Assembly: GCA_013415695.1 (NCBI GenBank) | Contig: JAAEEP010000007.1 | Span: forward strand, 38,088-102,087 | Direction of reading: 5' to 3' | Source: Methanomassiliicoccales archaeon | Lineage (GTDB): Archaea > Thermoplasmatota > Thermoplasmata > Methanomassiliicoccales > JAAEEP01 | DNA: 64,000 nt | Shown here: positions 24,903-34,291 of the stretch, piece after piece | Layout: the number at the start of each line of letters is the position of its first letter | How positions within the stretch are numbered: the first letter of the stretch is position 1 | The notes under the pieces: model-generated | What the model saw: the letters and a program-made list of their open reading frames with translations, nothing else | Database searches by the model: none | Told to the model about the DNA's origin: nothing | Program-made: the position numbers and the translations under genes

Positions 24903-25010
24903 ATGAAATCCGAAAAGAGCTTCGATAAAAAGAATATAAATATTAAATTACTAATAAATATTACTACTCTTATCTTGATATGCTGGCTACTCATTTCATG
25001 GTCTCCCTGA
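24903..25010 (+). CDS. Possible small membrane peptide (35 residues)
   Basis: ATG frame starting MKSEKSFDKKNINIK and then a hydrophobic run LLINITTLILICWLLISW, a single predicted membrane helix with positive inside end. CATATAAAATG about 40 bases upstream could be a TATA box. No ribosome site. Its resemblance in layout to the frame at 24549 is suggestive but could be chance in AT-rich sequence. Confidence 0.25.
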   Translation: MKSEKSFDKKNINIKLLINITTLILICWLLISWSP

Positions 25011-25221
25011 TAGATTATGACAGGGAAGATTTAATTATCGAAAAAGATAGTATATTAGTTCAAAAATTAGGGTACTGGCCAATATCTTACATCTAACATA
25101 TATTAAACGCCTTGAAGGTATGCTTTACCTTAGTAAGGGGCAATATCGCTACCTTTAAGTATCAAGAAACAAGTAACCTATTGCTATGGCCGTCTGAGGA
25201 CGACCACTTAGGGGGAAAACT

Positions 25222-25947
25222 ATGGCAAACCCAGCAATAGTTTTCGGTATGATGGGACTAGTCTATGGTCTCTGTCACTGGATATTCTATACCAGTGGCG
25301 TCCGAGCTGGATCTGCATGGTGGGGATCTAAACCCGCCGAAGGGGAACTTGTTCCCGAGCAGGCCATCGGAGCCATGGGTTGTCTTGCTGCAGCTATCGC
25401 ACTGCTAACAATGGCAGTGTGGCACTTCGCAGCTGACCCGTTCGGCCCACTGGGCCTTAGCAGCTGGTCTTTGATGTTCTCCGTTGTCCCCGCGCTGTAT
25501 GGTTTCCTATTCTTGGGAACATTCTTCTGTGCAACACGGGGCTGGGACTGGAGACCCATTGGAGACGCTGCTCTATGGGGTGCGACAACCCAGTTTATAT
25601 TGATACCATTCGCAGCTAACATGGGAGTCACATGGGACTTCAACCTTGGGCTGTGGGTTTATGGTATCACGGCTACGACTTGGGGCCTGTTGATCCACGG
25701 TAAGTGCAGTGCGAGAATACACCAGATCAACCTCATTCTATCCATGATTACCACTTGGTACTACATGATCATGGGAGGAATCTTTGTTGGAGCTGCTTCG
25801 ACATCATGGGGCAATTTCGTCAGTGATGTTCAGGGAGCTCTAACCCAAGATGAGTGGGTCTGGCTGTGGATCATCGTTGGTATCGTCAACATGATAATGA
25901 TGATCTGGACCTACAAAGCTGGTCCCGAGCGCGCATTTGTCTGGTAA
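25222..25947 (+). CDS. Polytopic membrane protein of unknown family, about seven helices
   Basis: 241 residues, almost all hydrophobic, many Trp. It opens MANPAIVFGMMGLVYGLCHW; the NPA near the N-terminus and the general helix count faintly recall GPR1/FUN34/YaaH acetate channels or AmiS/UreI channels, but I cannot confirm either. Segments near 50-70, 80-105, 115-135, 140-157, 165-195 and 205-230 look membrane-spanning. GGGGGAAAACT lies directly before ATG at 25222, and a good terminator follows, so it is a single, probably well-expressed gene. Confidence 0.7.
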   Translation: MANPAIVFGMMGLVYGLCHWIFYTSGVRAGSAWWGSKPAEGELVPEQAIGAMGCLAAAIALLTMAVWHFAADPFGPLGLSSWSLMFSVVPALYGFLFLGTFFCATRGWDWRPIGDAALWGATTQFILIPFAANMGVTWDFNLGLWVYGITATTWGLLIHGKCSARIHQINLILSMITTWYYMIMGGIFVGAASTSWGNFVSDVQGALTQDEWVWLWIIVGIVNMIMMIWTYKAGPERAFVW

Positions 25948-25963
25948 AGACTCAAGTGAAAGC

Positions 25964-25998
25964 AAGGAAAACCCTTTTCGTTTTTCCTTTTCTTTTTC
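25964..25998 (+). terminator. Terminator after the membrane protein gene
   Basis: AAGGAAAA (25964-25971) and TTTTCCTT (25982-25989) form an 8-bp stem with a 9-base loop, followed by a T-rich run to 25998. It is 17 bases after the stop codon. Confidence 0.7.
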
Positions 25999-26182
25999 TA
26001 ACATCTTATCCTGATTCTAACTAGCCAGTATGAGAATCTGTTTTGTAACGGGACAGTTTTTATACCTAGCTTAATATCCAGTTTTAATATGATTTCCGGC
26101 TCCTCCAGACAGCCGGAAAGAGGGAAGGTCATATTCGGGGTATCCAATAGATTGCTTAGAATCAAACGGAGTTGAGAGTGAG

Positions 26183-27865
26183 ATGCCCTCCAAGAGACTG
26201 ATGGTTATCGACGACGAAAAGGGTATCCAGGAGATACTCAGAGAAGTTTTGACCTCGAAAGGATACGAGGTCGACATTGCAGGTAGCGGAGAGGAAGGTC
26301 TCAAGAGGATCTCTGAAGATTTCTACAATGTGGCCATTATCGATGTGCAACTTCAGGACATGACTGGAATCGAAGTAATGGAGAAGATCGAGGAGATCAG
26401 CCCAGATACGGAGGTCATCATCATGACGGCCTATGCTTCGGTGGATACTGCGATAAAGGCCATCAAAGGAAAGGCTTTTGATTATATTGCCAAACCATTC
26501 AAAGCAGAAAAGCTACTGGATGCGCTGAACGGGGCAATCCATTACCAGGAGCTGAAGATGCAGAACCGAAGTATGCTGGAGCAGATCACCTTCCTCAATG
26601 ACATTTCCAATGAGATGGTCAAGACATTCAATATCGATACCATCCTCAATCTTGTGCTAAGCAGAACATTGGAATTCTTCAACATCAAATCCGGAGCGAT
26701 CTACACCAAGGAGGATGGAGAGTGGATCCTTAGGAGATGGAACGGAGTGACAGATAAGTTCAAAAATGACTTCGCCAGACTCTCACCAGAACATCCGATC
26801 GTCAGAGAGGCCACTGATATGCAGCTGACGGTATTGAGGAAGACCAACTCCAACCACGGAGGGGCGATGTGGGCGGCAGTACCCTTCCTTTTCGGGAATA
26901 ACGTCATGGGCATCCTCGTACTAGCCGGGAAAGGATCGGAATTCCTAGACGAAGAGGATAGGAGACTCCTGACCATAATGGGTGCTCAGGTGGGAACCAT
27001 ACTCAATAACGCTATGACCTTCGAGAACATCGAAGCGACCAGGAGCTATCTACAAAACCTTGTGGAGAATACGGCTGATGCGATAATCACCTACGATCTC
27101 AAAGGGTGCGTAATAGGGTGGAATCCAGCTGCCACGGCCATATACGGGTGGGAGGCGGAGGAGGCCATGGGGAAAACACTAGTCAATGTACCGCAAGACA
27201 GAAGGGGTGAATCCAAGGCCATGTTCGATGAGGTTAGGAACGGGGGAATAGTCAGTAATTTTGAGACTTTCCGACAAAACAAGGAAGGAAGGTTGGTTGA
27301 GGTAGCAATCACTCTTTCCCCTCTCAAGGATGCCTCTGAACGGCTTATTGGATATTCTTGCATTTCCAGAGATCTCACCACCAAGAAAGAGGTCGAAAAA
27401 GAAAGGATCCGTTCTGAGGTTCTTGAAGCCCAAGGTAGGATCAGGGACGTACTCATCGATGTGATACCGCTCCTGCTGAAGCGAAAACTCCCCCAAGAGG
27501 ATAAGAACGAGTTCATACTGATACTATCCAGGAAGCTTGAGGAGGCTCTGTATGACAACTATGTCAGAGAGGGAGAGGATACTCCCGACGGCATCGCCAG
27601 GAGCATCGCTGCCGTGCTGAACGAGATGGGCGGGAAGTTCGATTACACTATTGAAGATGACATTATCACCATCTGCGGGTACAAGTGTCCTTGGCAGAAC
27701 GAGACAAGGAAGAATCCCGTTATATGCATGCTCACAAAGAGCATCTCGGCCCGTTTTGCCAAAAGGGCTCTCGGCGAGGTGAGAGTCTCTCAGGAAAGTA
27801 CCCTGGCCAATGAGGATGAGAAGTGTCTCATCACCATAATGAGAGGTGATCCGGTAGATTCCTGA
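26183..27865 (+). CDS. Response-regulator hybrid: REC-GAF-PAS with C-terminal archaeal output domain
   Basis: 560 residues. REC (about 5-120) has DDEKG, phospho-acceptor D in IIDVQLQDMTG, and KPF. GAF (about 140-275) follows, then PAS (about 285-405: NTADAIITYDLKG, GWNPAATAIYGW). The last ~150 residues include ICGYKCPW and NPVICMLTKSISARFAKRALG, resembling the methanogen output domain or V4R-type domains. No kinase or DNA-binding domain is seen, so it likely senses ligands and signals through protein contact. Its histidine kinase partner may be the one at 29.0 kb. Confidence 0.87.
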   Translation: MPSKRLMVIDDEKGIQEILREVLTSKGYEVDIAGSGEEGLKRISEDFYNVAIIDVQLQDMTGIEVMEKIEEISPDTEVIIMTAYASVDTAIKAIKGKAFDYIAKPFKAEKLLDALNGAIHYQELKMQNRSMLEQITFLNDISNEMVKTFNIDTILNLVLSRTLEFFNIKSGAIYTKEDGEWILRRWNGVTDKFKNDFARLSPEHPIVREATDMQLTVLRKTNSNHGGAMWAAVPFLFGNNVMGILVLAGKGSEFLDEEDRRLLTIMGAQVGTILNNAMTFENIEATRSYLQNLVENTADAIITYDLKGCVIGWNPAATAIYGWEAEEAMGKTLVNVPQDRRGESKAMFDEVRNGGIVSNFETFRQNKEGRLVEVAITLSPLKDASERLIGYSCISRDLTTKKEVEKERIRSEVLEAQGRIRDVLIDVIPLLLKRKLPQEDKNEFILILSRKLEEALYDNYVREGEDTPDGIARSIAAVLNEMGGKFDYTIEDDIITICGYKCPWQNETRKNPVICMLTKSISARFAKRALGEVRVSQESTLANEDEKCLITIMRGDPVDS

Positions 27866-27871
27866 AACAGC

Positions 27872-28447
27872 TCATTTATTGGATAATACCAGTTTCTTTC
27901 CAAGAATAAGAGCTTCATCCATTGCGGATGGATGCTCGTTGATCTGGCCCTTGTAGTCGATGCCCGGAAATGTGAGTTCTCCAATGTATTTTATATCGAT
28001 GCTAGTGAAGAACACCTTAATAGTTGAAATCGCGCCTGAGAAGTCCGACCTCTTCATTCCCCCGACTGAGAGGAATGCTCCCCGCCTCCTTCCATCGGTA
28101 GCTATTGGATTGTTGAGCCTGTACTTGCGGGCCCAGAGGCTCTGGCAACGGTCTATCATCATCTTGGTCTGACTACTTAATCCAGAGAAGAATACCGGAG
28201 ACGCGATGATGAGGACATCAAGCTCCTCTAGGAGGCGATATAGCTTCTGCATATCATCATCCAGCACGCACTTTCCCGTTGTCTGACAGGCTCCGCACTC
28301 CTGACATCCCTTCATAGAGAGATCATTCAACCGTATCTTCAGTACCTCCCCACCAACCTCTCTCGCGCCCTCGAGCGCTTTGTCCAGAAGGATGTCCGTA
28401 TTGCCTCCCTTCCTTGGTGATCCGGATATTCCCACTACCCTGACCAT
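27872..28447 (-). CDS. Iron-sulfur flavoprotein / NADPH-dependent FMN reductase family
   Basis: 191 residues. Flavin loop SGSPRKGGNTDIL, then the compact cysteine motif CQECGACQTTGKC (C-x2-C-x2-C-x5-C) that binds a 4Fe-4S cluster in archaeal iron-sulfur flavoproteins, and SPVFFSGLSSQTK. These dimers pass electrons from ferredoxin to oxygen, peroxide or other acceptors. ATG at 28447 has GAGGAG upstream. It lies 77 bases after the stand-alone receiver gene on the same strand; convergent with the REC-GAF-PAS gene with six bases between stops. Confidence 0.88.
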   Translation of the reverse strand: MVRVVGISGSPRKGGNTDILLDKALEGAREVGGEVLKIRLNDLSMKGCQECGACQTTGKCVLDDDMQKLYRLLEELDVLIIASPVFFSGLSSQTKMMIDRCQSLWARKYRLNNPIATDGRRRGAFLSVGGMKRSDFSGAISTIKVFFTSIDIKYIGELTFPGIDYKGQINEHPSAMDEALILGKKLVLSNK

Positions 28448-28524
28448 TGCTCTCCTCTTGCCTGAATTATGAATAAAATGGTACAATATCATTTGCATTG
28501 CGTAACATAGGGAGATTGAGAAAC

Positions 28525-28908
28525 TCAGAGGTCACTGCTATCGATGCTCTCAAGGATACGCTCCCTCAGCTGGGTGAAATATTGGTATCCCTTTACCCAG
28601 TAATCAACGGCGCCCAGTTTTCGAGCTTCGAAGCTCAGGTCAGGTTCATCATAATTGGTGAGTAAGATTACTGGTACATCGATTCCCAGGGATTTCATCT
28701 CAATCAAGAGCTCAATGCCGTTGCCATCAGGTAACTGATAGTCCAATACCACTAAGTCATAGCTCTTATTCTTGAGCTTCTGTAAGGCCGTGTGCTTATC
28801 CGGAGCCGAATCCACATAGAATTCATTCTCTGGAAGGTATTCTCTATCGAGAGCGACATGTTCCTCATTGTCCTCGACTATCAATATCCTGTGGAGATCT
28901 TTGTTCAT
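28525..28908 (-). CDS. Single-domain response regulator (REC)
   Basis: 127 residues from MNKDLHRIL. Acidic pair in VEDNEEH, phospho-acceptor Asp in VVLDYQLPDGNG, then LLTNYDEPD and a degenerate switch-lysine region (DYWVKGYQY). No output domain, so it acts by protein contact, like CheY. The upstream histidine kinase (29003-31381) is 94 bases away on the same strand and is the likely phosphodonor. ATG at 28908 follows AGAAGGA. Confidence 0.9.
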   Translation of the reverse strand: MNKDLHRILIVEDNEEHVALDREYLPENEFYVDSAPDKHTALQKLKNKSYDLVVLDYQLPDGNGIELLIEMKSLGIDVPVILLTNYDEPDLSFEARKLGAVDYWVKGYQYFTQLRERILESIDSSDL

Positions 28909-29002
28909 GAGTCCTTCTCTTATAGTGAAAAGTGTCAAAGATATATTGCTTTATCTTCTCCTATCAGGGAAAGGATTGCTAGAAAGCATGCCGAACCAAC
29001 GA

Positions 29003-31381
29003 TCAGCTAGGATTCATTGCTATGGGAAGAATGACAGAGAAAACAGATCCGGAGGATGGTTTTCCCTCGACTCTGTCACTAACCCAGACCATTCCTCCAT
29101 AGTATTGGCATAATGCTTGGACTACACATAGCCCCAAACCCTTGGTCTCGGCCCGGCGATCAGAATCTGTTTCCCAGAATCGTTGGAATATCCTCTTCTT
29201 CCATTCGTCAGGTATTCCCTTGCCTTGGTCCGAGAAGTCCACCTTCCAGTAGGCCATTCCATCTTCAAGGTGTCTCGAAACCGATATCTCAACAATTGAA
29301 CCTCCTCCATACTGACAAGCGTTCTTGAGCAGGTTCATAAAGATATCCCTGACTTCTTCGTCACCTTTCACCATTGCGCTCTCAATCGATGGTTCGAATC
29401 GGATGACCGTGCCCTCGCATATGGTGTTTGAATGGTCAGCTATGATCTGGGATAGGATGGGGACTATGTCCACCGGTTTCATCTCTTTGCTTCTCTCTCT
29501 CAGCCTGATCTCTGCCAACCTTCTCACATTCGAAACGAGAGATGTGATGTTATCTGACTGCTTCAAGGCCTTCCAGACATAACCCTTTTGTTTCTCATCG
29601 AGGCAGGGGTTCGATAAAAGTATCTCGAGATAGCCATGAATGGGCACATTGTAGTTGGCCACGTCATGGGCAAGAAAATCATTGTAGGCTTGAAGCTCCA
29701 GGGCGGTTCCGTTCAACTTCTCGTAAAGGCTTGCATTCCTCAGCGCTAGGGCGGTAGCGGTGGCAAACAATTCCATTACTTTGAGGTCCCTTTCAGTGAA
29801 CTGCGAAGCACACCTGTAAAGGGCCATCGCTCCTGCTACCTCTCCCGCAACGATAAGAGGAACACCAATCATAGAACTCTTTATGCTGAATGGGTTATTT
29901 TCTTCAGCCACCTCGTTATTAACGATGCTCTTGCCAGTCTTCGTAACTTCCAATATGGTCAGATCGTCTAACTCAGATCCTGAGAGGCCTTCATCTAAAA
30001 CATGGCTCTTCAACAACACAGGTAGATCAGTTCTCTCATCTGTGCGATATACATCACATCTGTTGGCGTTAGCTAAAGAACATCCTTTTTCCACCACTTC
30101 CTGCAAGAGGGTCTCAATATCAAGCGTCGAGGTAAGAATATGGGATACCTCATAGAGGCTTTGAAGCTCCATGGTTCTGCTAGCGAGCATCTTGATCAGT
30201 CCCGAATGTCTCAGGGATGCCAAGATCTGATTGCAGAATATTTGCAGAATGGGAGTTCGAGATTCCCAGCGCCTCAGTGAGCCCTCGGTCCCAAATATCG
30301 CAAATCCCCTTGATGAGGTCCCAGAACCTATTGGAATATATAGGATCGAATTGACCGCTTGTGGCATTTTTCCTCTGTGAGCCCAAGGGTCTAGCTCTAC
30401 GACGACGGGCTTCTCCATTCTTGAAAGTTCTTCTAGATCGAGCAATGGTGAATCGAGAATGCCCTCGGCTCTAGCCCTGTCCGCACCTGCGTGGAAGATC
30501 ATGGTTCCATTGTCCAGACCATCCACATGAATTATCCCGAAATGAAGCGACTGTGCCTCTACCAGGCGAATGAGGTCTTCATCTACCTTCCCTGAAGGAT
30601 CAAGAGCCCCTGCGAGATCCGCTGACCTGGAGACAAGCAATGAAAGATTATCTTCGAATTCTGCAACTGAATCAACGTTTTTGGGGACCTTCTGAGGATC
30701 ATAGCCGAATGCCATCAGTATACCTTCTCCCTCCTCCCCGATCACAGCATATGTGATTCTCCAGGATTGATCAATTATCTTACCCGCCTTGGTTTGGAGA
30801 GGGGCATTGATATTCCTAACGTCCCCTTTCATAACAGCTTCAAGTGCTTTTTTAAAATCATCCGAGGACCCCGCTTCAAGAGTAAAGAGAGTGCTGATGT
30901 TCTTTCCCAGAACCTCTCGGGTGGTGAAACCCGAAAGCTCCTCAGCAGCCAGGTTGAGCATCAGTATTCTTGCATGCTGATCGGCAGAGATTACCGGGGA
31001 TTGGACCTTGTCCATGGCCTCGTCAACAGTAAGGACAAATGAGTGGAGGTCCATGAATTCCAGATCGGATTCGGAAGTGGGTCTGGAGATGACCACGGTG
31101 CATAGATTATCATTGCCTTCAAGAGGATCTATCCAGAGCGTGACATCGATTTGGCCAGACGAAGTTTTCAAAAGCCGGGCTGAGGTTCTCTCCTCCCTTC
31201 CACTGTCCATCGCTACTGCGAGAGCCATCTCAACGGTGGAATGGTCCTGCTCCTGAAGAATATCGAAGATAGACAGACTTCCTTGAATCCCATCTGGGAT
31301 TAGGTTCTTGGAGTTTCTGTCCATCCAAGTTATTCTTCCCTTTATATCCACGATGATGATGAAATGCTCAACAGCTCTCAA
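29003..31381 (-). CDS. Soluble multi-sensor histidine kinase (PAS-PAS-GAF-GAF-HisKA-HATPase)
   Basis: 792 residues, no membrane segments. Two PAS-like domains (about 1-110 and 115-240), two GAF-like regions (about 245-395 and 405-555), a phospho-acceptor helix with AHDVANYNVPIHGYLE (near 575) and an ATPase domain with NLLKNACQYGGG, DQGKGIP and KGLGLCVVQAL. It should autophosphorylate on His after sensing cytoplasmic signals and pass phosphate to the adjacent receiver. The start is TTG at 31381, supported by AAAGGTGAT upstream. Confidence 0.92.
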   Translation of the reverse strand: MRAVEHFIIIVDIKGRITWMDRNSKNLIPDGIQGSLSIFDILQEQDHSTVEMALAVAMDSGREERTSARLLKTSSGQIDVTLWIDPLEGNDNLCTVVISRPTSESDLEFMDLHSFVLTVDEAMDKVQSPVISADQHARILMLNLAAEELSGFTTREVLGKNISTLFTLEAGSSDDFKKALEAVMKGDVRNINAPLQTKAGKIIDQSWRITYAVIGEEGEGILMAFGYDPQKVPKNVDSVAEFEDNLSLLVSRSADLAGALDPSGKVDEDLIRLVEAQSLHFGIIHVDGLDNGTMIFHAGADRARAEGILDSPLLDLEELSRMEKPVVVELDPWAHRGKMPQAVNSILYIPIGSGTSSRGFAIFGTEGSLRRWESRTPILQIFCNQILASLRHSGLIKMLASRTMELQSLYEVSHILTSTLDIETLLQEVVEKGCSLANANRCDVYRTDERTDLPVLLKSHVLDEGLSGSELDDLTILEVTKTGKSIVNNEVAEENNPFSIKSSMIGVPLIVAGEVAGAMALYRCASQFTERDLKVMELFATATALALRNASLYEKLNGTALELQAYNDFLAHDVANYNVPIHGYLEILLSNPCLDEKQKGYVWKALKQSDNITSLVSNVRRLAEIRLRERSKEMKPVDIVPILSQIIADHSNTICEGTVIRFEPSIESAMVKGDEEVRDIFMNLLKNACQYGGGSIVEISVSRHLEDGMAYWKVDFSDQGKGIPDEWKKRIFQRFWETDSDRRAETKGLGLCVVQALCQYYGGMVWVSDRVEGKPSSGSVFSVILPIAMNPS

Positions 31382-31779
31382 TGGGAATCACCTTTTTCGG
31401 TCAGAGGACCTTCCCCCGATCCACCTGAAGCGCACTGGCAACGTCCCGATGCTGTTATTGTAATCTTGAGCCACTATATAAGAGTTGGAGGATGAAAACC
31501 GAAGTCTGCATTTTATGAGACGATGAGAAATATCTTTTTGGTATCCTGAAAGAGGGATTCTTTACGAAGTATCGATTTTTCCAATCAAATTCATACTAAT
31601 AATGGTAAAAAATTGTCAAAAATGGATTGGGGGGAGTATAATTCAATATAAAATACTTTCTATTTTTTAGTTTGAAAAACCTCCGTTATTCGCTGGTAGA
31701 AAAGAGCTATAGAGAAAATACTCGAAAAAAGTTCATTATGACAGGAATCATTAAATATGAAATCCTCATTCCCATTTTC
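31382..31779. other. Intergenic region upstream of the histidine kinase
   Basis: About 400 bases, AT-rich beyond 31500. It holds the kinase promoter on the minus strand and, near its right end, a TATA box for the ncRNA candidate. No coding frame longer than about 30 codons looks real. Confidence 0.5.
31751..31759 (+). promoter_or_regulatory. TATA box for the ncRNA candidate
   Basis: TTAAATATG, 26-30 bases before the base of the hairpin stem at about 31780, the correct distance for an archaeal start site. Confidence 0.5.
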
Positions 31780-31872
31780 CGGAGCGCTCGGGAAAGGCTC
31801 ACCCCCCCCCTATTCTCCTCCTAATCGGTCGTACTCAGTTACGCCTTGCAACCGCCTTCCCGAGCGTTTTTT
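31780..31872 (+). ncRNA. Candidate structured small RNA with hairpin-closing stem and T-tract
   Basis: CGCTCGGGAA (31785-31794) pairs perfectly with TTCCCGAGCG (31857-31866); past one bulged A the stem extends by three more pairs (GGC with GCC). TTTTTT (31867-31872) follows at once, as at an archaeal terminator, and a TATA box sits about 28 bases before the stem. The ~55-base apical region is pyrimidine-rich and carries a C-run and CTCCTCC, complementary to Shine-Dalgarno sequences. Neighbouring genes are both on the minus strand, so this is not an obvious leader or trailer. No known RNA family was recognised. Confidence 0.5.
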
Positions 31873-31940
31873 ACTATTCCCTACGGCATTCTATCTCGTC
31901 ATTGAGAGGAAAACATCTAATTTGGAACCAAGCAATCCTC

Positions 31941-33140
31941 TCAGACTCCAAGTGAGATTCTCACCAGATCCCTGGTCCCTGGAGCCATCCCTAAGAAAAT
32001 TACCGCGAACTTCATTATATTGGCGAGCCCTGGATAGGACTTCAAATCTTCCCTGAAGAGAACATCAACCAGGATGATAATGGCCAGGACAAGTAAGAAC
32101 TTGAACAGAAGCATCACGGCGGCTGACCCCGCTAGGTCAATGAGCAAGGTGGGAAGAACATGCTTCTCTCCGTACCCGTATAGATCTATACCCCTGAAAG
32201 TTGCGGTACCATCTAGGAAATGAGCCAGGAACATAAGGAAACTGGTTGGAGCGGCAAGGACGCCTAGCTTGCTTGGTGCCGCCTTGCCTACCGCCCATAG
32301 CATGGCCGATAAGACGATGGCTATTCCAGGTATGATTATTGCTTCCATTGGTCTTAAGGTAGGCGAGTGGCCTTCGATCAATGAGAATATTCTCTGCCAT
32401 TCGGGATCGAAAGCGAATGAGATAGCGTATGAGATTGCGATCAGTAGAACAAGAAGGCCGGTGCATAGAATGAAGGACCTTAGGGGATCCTTCTCTTTTG
32501 AGGCGAGGACATATAACGTAAACACTGAGAGTAAGGCTATGAAGAATGGGATGTAGGGTGGTAATGTATATGCAAGATTTCCACTCCAGATGATAGTCAC
32601 CGAGTAGTATATGACCAAGATGATTGCGACTTGGACAATGTAGAGTAGGGTTCTCCCCTTCACATCCGATGTTCTCTTGTGAGCAAGATATCCAAAGATT
32701 CCCGAGAAGATGAAAAGGGTGGCAATGAGTACATAGATCAGTGGGGAAATGAACCAGTAACCCAGCCCTCCTCGGAAAAGAACTGCGTCTTCCAAAGCTC
32801 GGGAGACTCCTCCAAAAAGGAAGAAAGGAATCGATGCTACAATCAGGCCAATGTCCATGTTTATGCGGAACCTCTTGAAGGCTTTGTACATGGCCAGCAG
32901 GGCAAGTGCAAGGGTGAGGGCATAGATGATCGTGTTCACAACGTTATACCCCTCGGTTATACCCTCGATCGGCCTTCCCTCAAGGTCTGATACAATGGGA
33001 CCCCAGAAATACTTGTATAGGAAACCATCCCAGAAGATTTCTGGTGCCAGAATGCACCCCAATACGAGGATCACCAGGGGGATGATCGCGATGAGCCCCC
33101 AAAAGAGGATTTTATGCCTCTCGTAGAATCTGGTAAGCAT
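31941..33140 (-). CDS. DUF63 family polytopic membrane protein
   Basis: 399 residues with about ten hydrophobic segments. GGVSRALEDA and AHFLDGTATFRGIDLYGYGEKHVLP are the DUF63 signatures; the charged and polar residues inside membrane segments hint at a catalytic or transport role, but none is known. DUF63 is found almost only in euryarchaea. Start ATG at 33140. It diverges from egsA, the archaeal lipid backbone enzyme, across 71 bases; conserved neighbourhood with lipid genes would be worth noting but is not shown here. Confidence 0.88.
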   Translation of the reverse strand: MLTRFYERHKILFWGLIAIIPLVILVLGCILAPEIFWDGFLYKYFWGPIVSDLEGRPIEGITEGYNVVNTIIYALTLALALLAMYKAFKRFRINMDIGLIVASIPFFLFGGVSRALEDAVLFRGGLGYWFISPLIYVLIATLFIFSGIFGYLAHKRTSDVKGRTLLYIVQVAIILVIYYSVTIIWSGNLAYTLPPYIPFFIALLSVFTLYVLASKEKDPLRSFILCTGLLVLLIAISYAISFAFDPEWQRIFSLIEGHSPTLRPMEAIIIPGIAIVLSAMLWAVGKAAPSKLGVLAAPTSFLMFLAHFLDGTATFRGIDLYGYGEKHVLPTLLIDLAGSAAVMLLFKFLLVLAIIILVDVLFREDLKSYPGLANIMKFAVIFLGMAPGTRDLVRISLGV

Positions 33141-33211
33141 ACATCGAACCTTCAGAACCGGAAAATAGAAAAAGAGAGTGATATATATTGGCCTTCACTT
33201 AGGGTGCTTGG

Positions 33212-34279
33212 ATGGACGAAGGTGACTTCACCAAGGCTCGCTCGATGCTTTTTCCCCGAAATGTTCTGGCTGGTCATGGCGTGCTTGACAGCATCCCGGA
33301 GGTCTGCCAGGACTTCGGGCTCAGAGGCACCGGCGTCATAGTCACAGGAAACCTCACGAAGAAGCTTGCGGGCGACAAGGTCGCTAATGTAATGAACGAC
33401 GCAGGCTTCGAGGTCCAGTTCGCCATTGTAGGAGAGGCGAACTACTCCAATGTAGAGCAGGTGGAGGAGATCTGTAAAGAGGTTGACGCTGGCTTCATTC
33501 TGGGAGTAGGCGGTGGCAGCAAGATCGACCTATGCAAGCTTGCGGCCAAGGATCTCGGTCTCGCCTTCCTGAGCATTCCAACATCGGCATCGCATGATGG
33601 GATCGCTTCGGGCAGGGCATCTATTAGGAACGAAAATGGATCGAGGTCTCTGGAGGCAAAGGTCCCACTGGGAGTGGTGGCGGACACCAGCGTAATCGTG
33701 AAAGCGCCTTACAGACTTCTTGCCGCGGGCTGCGCCGACGTCATATCCAATACCACGGCTTTGATGGATTGGGAATTCGCCCGAAGAATGAGGAACGTGG
33801 AATTCAGCCGATCGGCACACGCCCTGGCAAGCTACACCTCGCAGACGATCATTGAGAGCGCCGACCTCATAAGGCCTAACTTGGAGGAAAGCGTGTGGGT
33901 GGCCATCCGCCCGATCATAATCTCCGGAATATCGATGAGTGTTGCAGGAAGCTCCCGGCCAACAAGCGGATCGGAGCACATGTTCTCCCATGCGCTTGAT
34001 CTCATAGCCCCGGGTTCCGCACTACACGGCGAACAGTGCGGGGTGGGGGCCGTCATGATGATGTACCTACACGGAGGGGACTGGAAGCGGATCAGAGGCG
34101 CCCTTAGAAAGATAGGGGCACCGGTCAACGCCAGGGCACTGGGAGTAAAGGAAGAGCAGATCATCGACGCGCTCCTAATGGCCCATACCATAAGGGAGGA
34201 TCGTTTCACGATCCTTGGTCACTCGGGTCTCACCCGGGAGGCCGCCGAGAGGATCGCAGCCATAACAGAGGTCATCTAG
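33212..34279 (+). CDS. egsA: sn-Glycerol-1-phosphate dehydrogenase
   Basis: 355 residues. NAD(P)-binding GVGGGSKIDLCKLAA, substrate-side SIPTSASHDGIAS and the zinc-ligand histidines in SGSEHMFSHALD and GHSGLTREAAE identify G1PDH. It reduces dihydroxyacetone phosphate to sn-glycerol-1-phosphate, the backbone of all archaeal membrane lipids. A TATA box (GATATATATTGG, about 33180-33190) lies about 25 bases before the ATG, so the leader is very short. UPF0179 follows 12 bases later in the same operon. Confidence 0.96.
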   Translation: MDEGDFTKARSMLFPRNVLAGHGVLDSIPEVCQDFGLRGTGVIVTGNLTKKLAGDKVANVMNDAGFEVQFAIVGEANYSNVEQVEEICKEVDAGFILGVGGGSKIDLCKLAAKDLGLAFLSIPTSASHDGIASGRASIRNENGSRSLEAKVPLGVVADTSVIVKAPYRLLAAGCADVISNTTALMDWEFARRMRNVEFSRSAHALASYTSQTIIESADLIRPNLEESVWVAIRPIIISGISMSVAGSSRPTSGSEHMFSHALDLIAPGSALHGEQCGVGAVMMMYLHGGDWKRIRGALRKIGAPVNARALGVKEEQIIDALLMAHTIREDRFTILGHSGLTREAAERIAAITEVI

Positions 34280-34291
34280 GGAGGTGTCGCA

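Larger units (their letters stand above)
24350..25221. other. AT-rich, largely gene-free region of about 870 bases
   Basis: Between the channel gene's start and the membrane gene at 25222. AT content is far higher than in neighbouring genes. It must hold two divergent promoters. Two short frames encode a charged start followed by a hydrophobic stretch (24549-24635 and 24903-25010; listed separately). Near 25160 a GTCTGAGGAC palindrome precedes the ribosome site of the next gene. No repeat array, tRNA or known RNA was recognised. Confidence 0.5.

Noticed and set aside
31801..31810. C-run as a possible sequencing artefact
   Set aside because: It lies in the ncRNA loop and breaks no gene, so its exact length does not change any call; noted only as a place where base counts may be off.
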